NCBI RefSeq assembly: GCF_009932475.1
Contig: NZ_BJOV01000003.1
Location: forward strand, 868,001-932,000
Length of the DNA: 64,000 bases
Direction: 5' to 3'
Source of the DNA: Gordonia spumicola
GTDB taxonomy: Bacteria > Actinomycetota > Actinomycetes > Mycobacteriales > Mycobacteriaceae
Part shown: piece by piece, positions 60,844 to 64,000 of the stretch
Numbering within the stretch: the first letter of the stretch is position 1
How the letters are laid out: every line of letters starts with the position of its first letter
Notes under the pieces: model-generated
The model's database searches: none
Told to the model about the DNA's origin: nothing
What the model saw: only the letters and a program-made list of their open reading frames with translations
Made by a program: the position numbers and the translations under genes

Positions 60844-62097
60844 TCAGCCGAACCAGGAGGGGACGGCTTCTTCCAGGACGTCGACCTGCGGAAGCTCATG
60901 GCCCATGCGGTCGCGTTTGGTCCGGAGATAGGTGATGTTGTCGTCGTTCGGGTAGGTGTACAGCGGAATCCGATTCGCCACCGGCAGGCCCGCTGCGGCG
61001 ACACCGTCCACCTTGCTCGGGTTGTTGGTCAGCAGGAGCACGGACTCCACACCGAGGTCCCGCAGGATGTGCGCGGCGGCACCGTACTCGCGGCTGACGA
61101 CGGGCAGCCCGAGGTCGAGGTTCGCGTCGACGGTGTCGCGGCCGCTGTCCTGCAGGCCGTACGCGGAGAGCTTGGCGCCGAGGCCGATGCCGCGACCCTC
61201 GTGTCCGCGCAGATAGACGACCACTCCGCGGCCCTCGCGAGCGATCCGCCGCAACGACTCCTCCAACTGCGGGCCGCAGTCGCACCGACGTGAGCCGAAG
61301 ACGTCTCCGGTCAGGCACTCCGAGTGCACACGCGTCAGCACCGGTTCGACGCCGGTGATGTCGCCGCGGACGAGCGCCACGTGCTCGACGCCGTCGTGTG
61401 CGGACCGGTACGCGAATGCGGTGAACTCGCCCGCCGCCGTCGGCATGCGGGTCACGGCCAGTCGCTCGACCAGAGTCTCCGTCCGCTTGCGGTACCGCAC
61501 CAACTGCTCGATCGAGATCATCGACAGCCCGTGTTCATCGGCGAACTCGCGCAGCTGGGGCGCACGCTTCATCGTGCCGTCGTCGTTGACGACCTCGACG
61601 AGCACACCGACCGGCGTGAGGCCCGCGGCGCGCGCCAGGTCGACTCCTGCCTCGGTGTGGCCGCGGCGGACGAGGACGCCGCCCTCCCGGTAACGGAGCG
61701 GAAACACGTGGCCGGGGCGGTTGAAGTCGCCCGGAGACGCCGACGGATTCGCCAGCATCCGCGCGGTGCACGCCCGGTCGGCGGCCGAGATGCCCGTCGT
61801 GGTGCCGACAGCGGCATCGACGGACACCGTGTACGCGGTACGCATCGGGTCCTGGTTCTCCGGGGTCATCAGACCGATGTCGAGACGGTCGAGCAGTTCA
61901 CCCGGCATGGGGACACAGATGACGCCGCTGGAGTAGCGGATGGTGAAGGCCATCAACTCCGGCGTCGCCTTCTCCGCGGCGAAGATGATGTCACCCTCGT
62001 TCTCGCGGTCCTCGTCGTCGACCACGACCACCGGTCGCCCGGCCGCGATGTCGGCGATCGCGCGTTCCACGTCGTCGAGGCGGATCGTGTCGCTCAT
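60844..62097 (-). CDS. ribBA: Bifunctional 3,4-dihydroxy-2-butanone 4-phosphate synthase / GTP cyclohydrolase II
   Basis: A 417-residue riboflavin biosynthesis enzyme. The RibB domain (about 1-203) has [10 protein letters not shown] and the acidic/His site; the RibA domain has the zinc cysteines in [18 protein letters not shown] and the [11 protein letters not shown] motif. It lies outside a rib operon, inside a catabolic cluster that contains an FMNH2-dependent monooxygenase, so it may be a dedicated extra copy raising FMN supply; presence of another ribBA elsewhere in the genome cannot be seen here. No FMN riboswitch fits the 75 nt upstream. Confidence 0.93.
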   Translation of the reverse strand: MSDTIRLDDVERAIADIAAGRPVVVVDDEDRENEGDIIFAAEKATPELMAFTIRYSSGVICVPMPGELLDRLDIGLMTPENQDPMRTAYTVSVDAAVGTTTGISAADRACTARMLANPSASPGDFNRPGHVFPLRYREGGVLVRRGHTEAGVDLARAAGLTPVGVLVEVVNDDGTMKRAPQLREFADEHGLSMISIEQLVRYRKRTETLVERLAVTRMPTAAGEFTAFAYRSAHDGVEHVALVRGDITGVEPVLTRVHSECLTGDVFGSRRCDCGPQLEESLRRIAREGRGVVVYLRGHEGRGIGLGAKLSAYGLQDSGRDTVDANLDLGLPVVSREYGAAAHILRDLGVESVLLLTNNPSKVDGVAAAGLPVANRIPLYTYPNDDNITYLRTKRDRMGHELPQVDVLEEAVPSWFG

Positions 62098-62172
62098 GGG
62101 ATTCTCCTTCAGTGGTTGTGGTCGGCGGCCGGTCAGCCGTCGAATCGTTCGAGGTCAGGGTTGTTCGAGGAT

Positions 62173-63366
62173 CTACAGTCGTTCGAGGATCAGGGCGTTG
62201 GCCTGGCCGCCCGCTTCGCAGACCGTCTGCAGCCCGAACGTGCCGCCGGTGTCTTCCAACGCGTGCAGCATCGTCGTGAAGAGTCGGCACCCTGTCGCGC
62301 CGAGCGGATGGCCGAGCGCGATCGCCCCGCCCCGCGGATTCAGCTTGTCTGGGTCGGCGTCGAGGTCGGCCCGCCAGGCCAGCGGGACCGGCGCGAACGC
62401 CTCGTTCACCTCGTAGTGATCGATGTCGTCGATCGTCAGTCCGGTCCGAGCCAGCACCTTGCGGGTGGCCGGGATCGGCGCGGTCAGCATCATCAGCGGA
62501 TCGTCGGCGACGACCGACATGCCGCGCACGGTCGCACGTGCGGGCAGTCCGAGTCTGCGGGCGGCGTCGGCGCTCGCGATCAGCACGGCCGACGCTCCGT
62601 CGGTGAGCTGCGACGAACTGCCTGCCGTCACCCTCCAGTCGATCTCGGGGAAGCGTTCTGCGTACTCGTCGGTGCGGAACACCGTCGCGAGTGTCGCGAG
62701 CTTGGCGGGTGCGGTGCCCGGCCGGATCGTCTCATCTCGCGCGACGACGGTACCGTCACCGCTGGTGATCGGCAGGATCTCCCGGTCGAAGCCGCCGGTG
62801 CGGGCGGTCTCGTCGGCGAGCCGATGCGAGCGGGCGGCGAACTCGTCGAGCTCGGCCCGCGACTGCCCCCACTTGTCGGCGATGAGTTCGGCGGCCACGC
62901 CCTGCGGGACGAGGCCCGGGGCGTACCTGTCGACGACGGACGGCCCGAAGATGTCCGCGCCTTGCCGGTTCGATCCCATCGGCACCCGCGACATCGACTC
63001 GACGCCCGCGGCGACCACCACGTCGTACTGCCCGGACATCACTCCCTGCACGGCGAAGGCGATCGCCTGCTGACCGGAACCGCACTTGCGTTCCACAGTC
63101 ACCGACGGGACGTGCTCGGGCAGCCCGGCCGCCAGCCACGCCATCCGACCCACCGTGTTCGACTGCTCCGACGACTGCGAGACGCAGCCGACGATCACGT
63201 CGTCGACGAGTCCCGGGTCGATCCCGGTCCGCTCGATCAGGCCCGTGAGGACCTGGGCGAGCAGCTCCACCGGATGCAGCCCGGCCAACGCTCCGTCGGC
63301 GCGGGCGCGCCCCATCGGCGACCGGACGGCTCCGGCGACGACAGCGGCGGGGAGTGGTGTGTTCAT
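62173..63366 (-). CDS. Acetyl-CoA acetyltransferase (thiolase)
   Basis: A 397-residue thiolase. Nucleophile C95 lies in VERKCGSGQQA; the His is in [14 protein letters not shown] and the second Cys in TVCEAGGQANA. Degradative thiolase that would cleave the 3-ketoacyl-CoA made by the MaoC/FabG4-like module. Followed 75 nt later by ribBA; preceded 26 nt upstream by the aldehyde dehydrogenase gene, so the three probably form one transcript. Confidence 0.92.
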   Translation of the reverse strand: MNTPLPAAVVAGAVRSPMGRARADGALAGLHPVELLAQVLTGLIERTGIDPGLVDDVIVGCVSQSSEQSNTVGRMAWLAAGLPEHVPSVTVERKCGSGQQAIAFAVQGVMSGQYDVVVAAGVESMSRVPMGSNRQGADIFGPSVVDRYAPGLVPQGVAAELIADKWGQSRAELDEFAARSHRLADETARTGGFDREILPITSGDGTVVARDETIRPGTAPAKLATLATVFRTDEYAERFPEIDWRVTAGSSSQLTDGASAVLIASADAARRLGLPARATVRGMSVVADDPLMMLTAPIPATRKVLARTGLTIDDIDHYEVNEAFAPVPLAWRADLDADPDKLNPRGGAIALGHPLGATGCRLFTTMLHALEDTGGTFGLQTVCEAGGQANALILERL

Positions 63367-63392
63367 TTTCGCGGATCGTCCTTGTCGGCGGG

Positions 63393-64000
63393 TCACCAGC
63401 GGGTGACGACGAGTTTCTGGTCGGTGAAGAAGTCGAGCGGGGCGGCGCCGCACACATGGGAGTCGCCGTAGAAGGACGTGCCGTAGCCGCCCATCGTGAT
63501 GAACGCCGCCGGGCCGGGGAAGGTGTTGACGCCGACGTTGCCCGCGCGGACCCTCCGCTCGTACTCGGCCGCCACGGCGCCCGTTCGGGTGAAGATGGAC
63601 GCCGCGTTCCCGAAGTCGGTGTTGTTCGAGAGCGCGATCGCGGCGGCGAGGTCGGGCACCCGATGGATCACGAGGACCGGGCCGAAGAGCTCTGCCGCCT
63701 CCAGGTCGCTTCCGGGTTCGAGACCCTCGATGAGGGTCGGTCCGAGGAAGTAGCCGCCCGCGGTGTCCTGCCCGACGGGGATCACGTCTCGCCCGTCACG
63801 ATGGAACGTCGCGCCCTGGTCCTGCGCCGCGGCGAGGAACTGCAGAAGACGATCGCGGCTGCCTGCACTGATCACCGGGCCCATCGTGACGCCCTCGACG
63901 GCGCCGTCACCGGTCACGATCGCGTCGATCGCGGTGGTCAGGGCGGGCAGGAGCTTGTCGTAGACGTCGCCGATGACGACGAGCCGGTCGCCCGCGAGAC
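63393..64000 (-). CDS. CoA-acylating (methylmalonate-semialdehyde type) aldehyde dehydrogenase, 5' end outside window
   Basis: Only the C-terminal 202 or so residues are visible; the frame runs open to the window edge. Segments GGYFLGPTLIEGL, AAELFGPVLVIHRV, NNTDFGNAASIFTRTG and AGNVGVNTFPGPAAF match MmsA-type CoA-acylating aldehyde dehydrogenases, which turn methylmalonate or malonate semialdehyde into propionyl-/acetyl-CoA. The catalytic Cys and most of the NAD site lie upstream of the window. The end FTDQKLVVTRW is the normal terminus. Probably first or early gene of the unit with the thiolase and ribBA. Confidence 0.85.
   Translation of the reverse strand, partial: LAGDRLVVIGDVYDKLLPALTTAIDAIVTGDGAVEGVTMGPVISAGSRDRLLQFLAAAQDQGATFHRDGRDVIPVGQDTAGGYFLGPTLIEGLEPGSDLEAAELFGPVLVIHRVPDLAAAIALSNNTDFGNAASIFTRTGAVAAEYERRVRAGNVGVNTFPGPAAFITMGGYGTSFYGDSHVCGAAPLDFFTDQKLVVTRW

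Noticed and set aside
62098..62172. Possible FMN riboswitch upstream of ribBA
   Set aside because: Only 75 nt separate ribBA from the thiolase stop, too short for the FMN aptamer, and the conserved helices are not visible.

Overview
High-GC actinobacterial chromosome segment, almost certainly from a mycolic-acid group genus (Mycobacteriales; Gordonia, Williamsia, Tsukamurella or Dietzia are the best fits). The evidence is the gene set: a Zmp1-type M13 peptidase, MmpL-family exporter, R2lox oxidase, lipoprotein L,D-transpeptidase, DUF3054 protein, alkane hydroxylase with a fused rubredoxin, FadA/FadB, a FabG4/HtdX-like module and a KstR-type operator. Gene density is high, with many 1-4 nt start/stop overlaps. 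I saw no rRNA, tRNA, CRISPR array or insertion sequence.

Layout. 1-15.2 kb: envelope and housekeeping genes (flippase-like protein, degenerate PBP lipoprotein, pirin, zmp1, MMPL, EamA/LysR, sdaA, R2lox, L,D-transpeptidase, meta-cleavage-type hydrolase with a KstR-like box). 15.3-18.8 kb: n-alkane operon alkB(rubredoxin fusion)-rubA-rubB-tetR, read leftward. 18.9-20.3 kb: SGNH hydrolase and lipoprotein. 20.3-24.2 kb: lower-GC accessory island with a PIN-like nuclease plus membrane-protein pair facing a tightly coupled three-gene cassette. 24.3-31.9 kb: fadA-fadB, a divergent tandem-TetR/adenylate cyclase pair and a drrAB-type ABC exporter. 32.2-35.5 kb: second accessory patch, including a TerD domain fused to a PD-(D/E)xK-like nuclease. 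35.5-50.4 kb: ROK regulator, histidine phosphatase, SDR/phosphotransferase/acyl-CoA dehydrogenase operon with its TetR, MpaB-type oxygenase, NtaA/DszA-type monooxygenase, azlCD with an XRE-cupin regulator, CPBP protease, lactate monooxygenase (with a relic of a second copy), CopD.

50.4-64 kb is a large catabolic cluster. A leftward operon encodes a luciferase-like monooxygenase, two RidA proteins, an amidohydrolase (frameshifted here), an MHS-type transporter, a crotonase, a flavin reductase, a TetR regulator and a DUF4334 protein. Beside it lie a MaoC / split FabG4-like module, a paired acyl-CoA dehydrogenase, ribBA, a thiolase and a CoA-acylating semialdehyde dehydrogenase. Four near-identical palindromic sites lie before the regulator, the monooxygenase operon and both divergent beta-oxidation operons, so most of the cluster looks like one TetR regulon. 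The logic is uptake, FMNH2-dependent oxygenation (FMN supply from RibBA, reduction by the flavin reductase), hydrolytic opening, then CoA-dependent beta-oxidation. The substrate is unknown.

The most unusual items are the TerD-nuclease fusion, the PIN-nuclease/membrane pair, the 50-64 kb cluster with its shared operator, the split FabG4, and the pseudo-transpeptidase lipoprotein.
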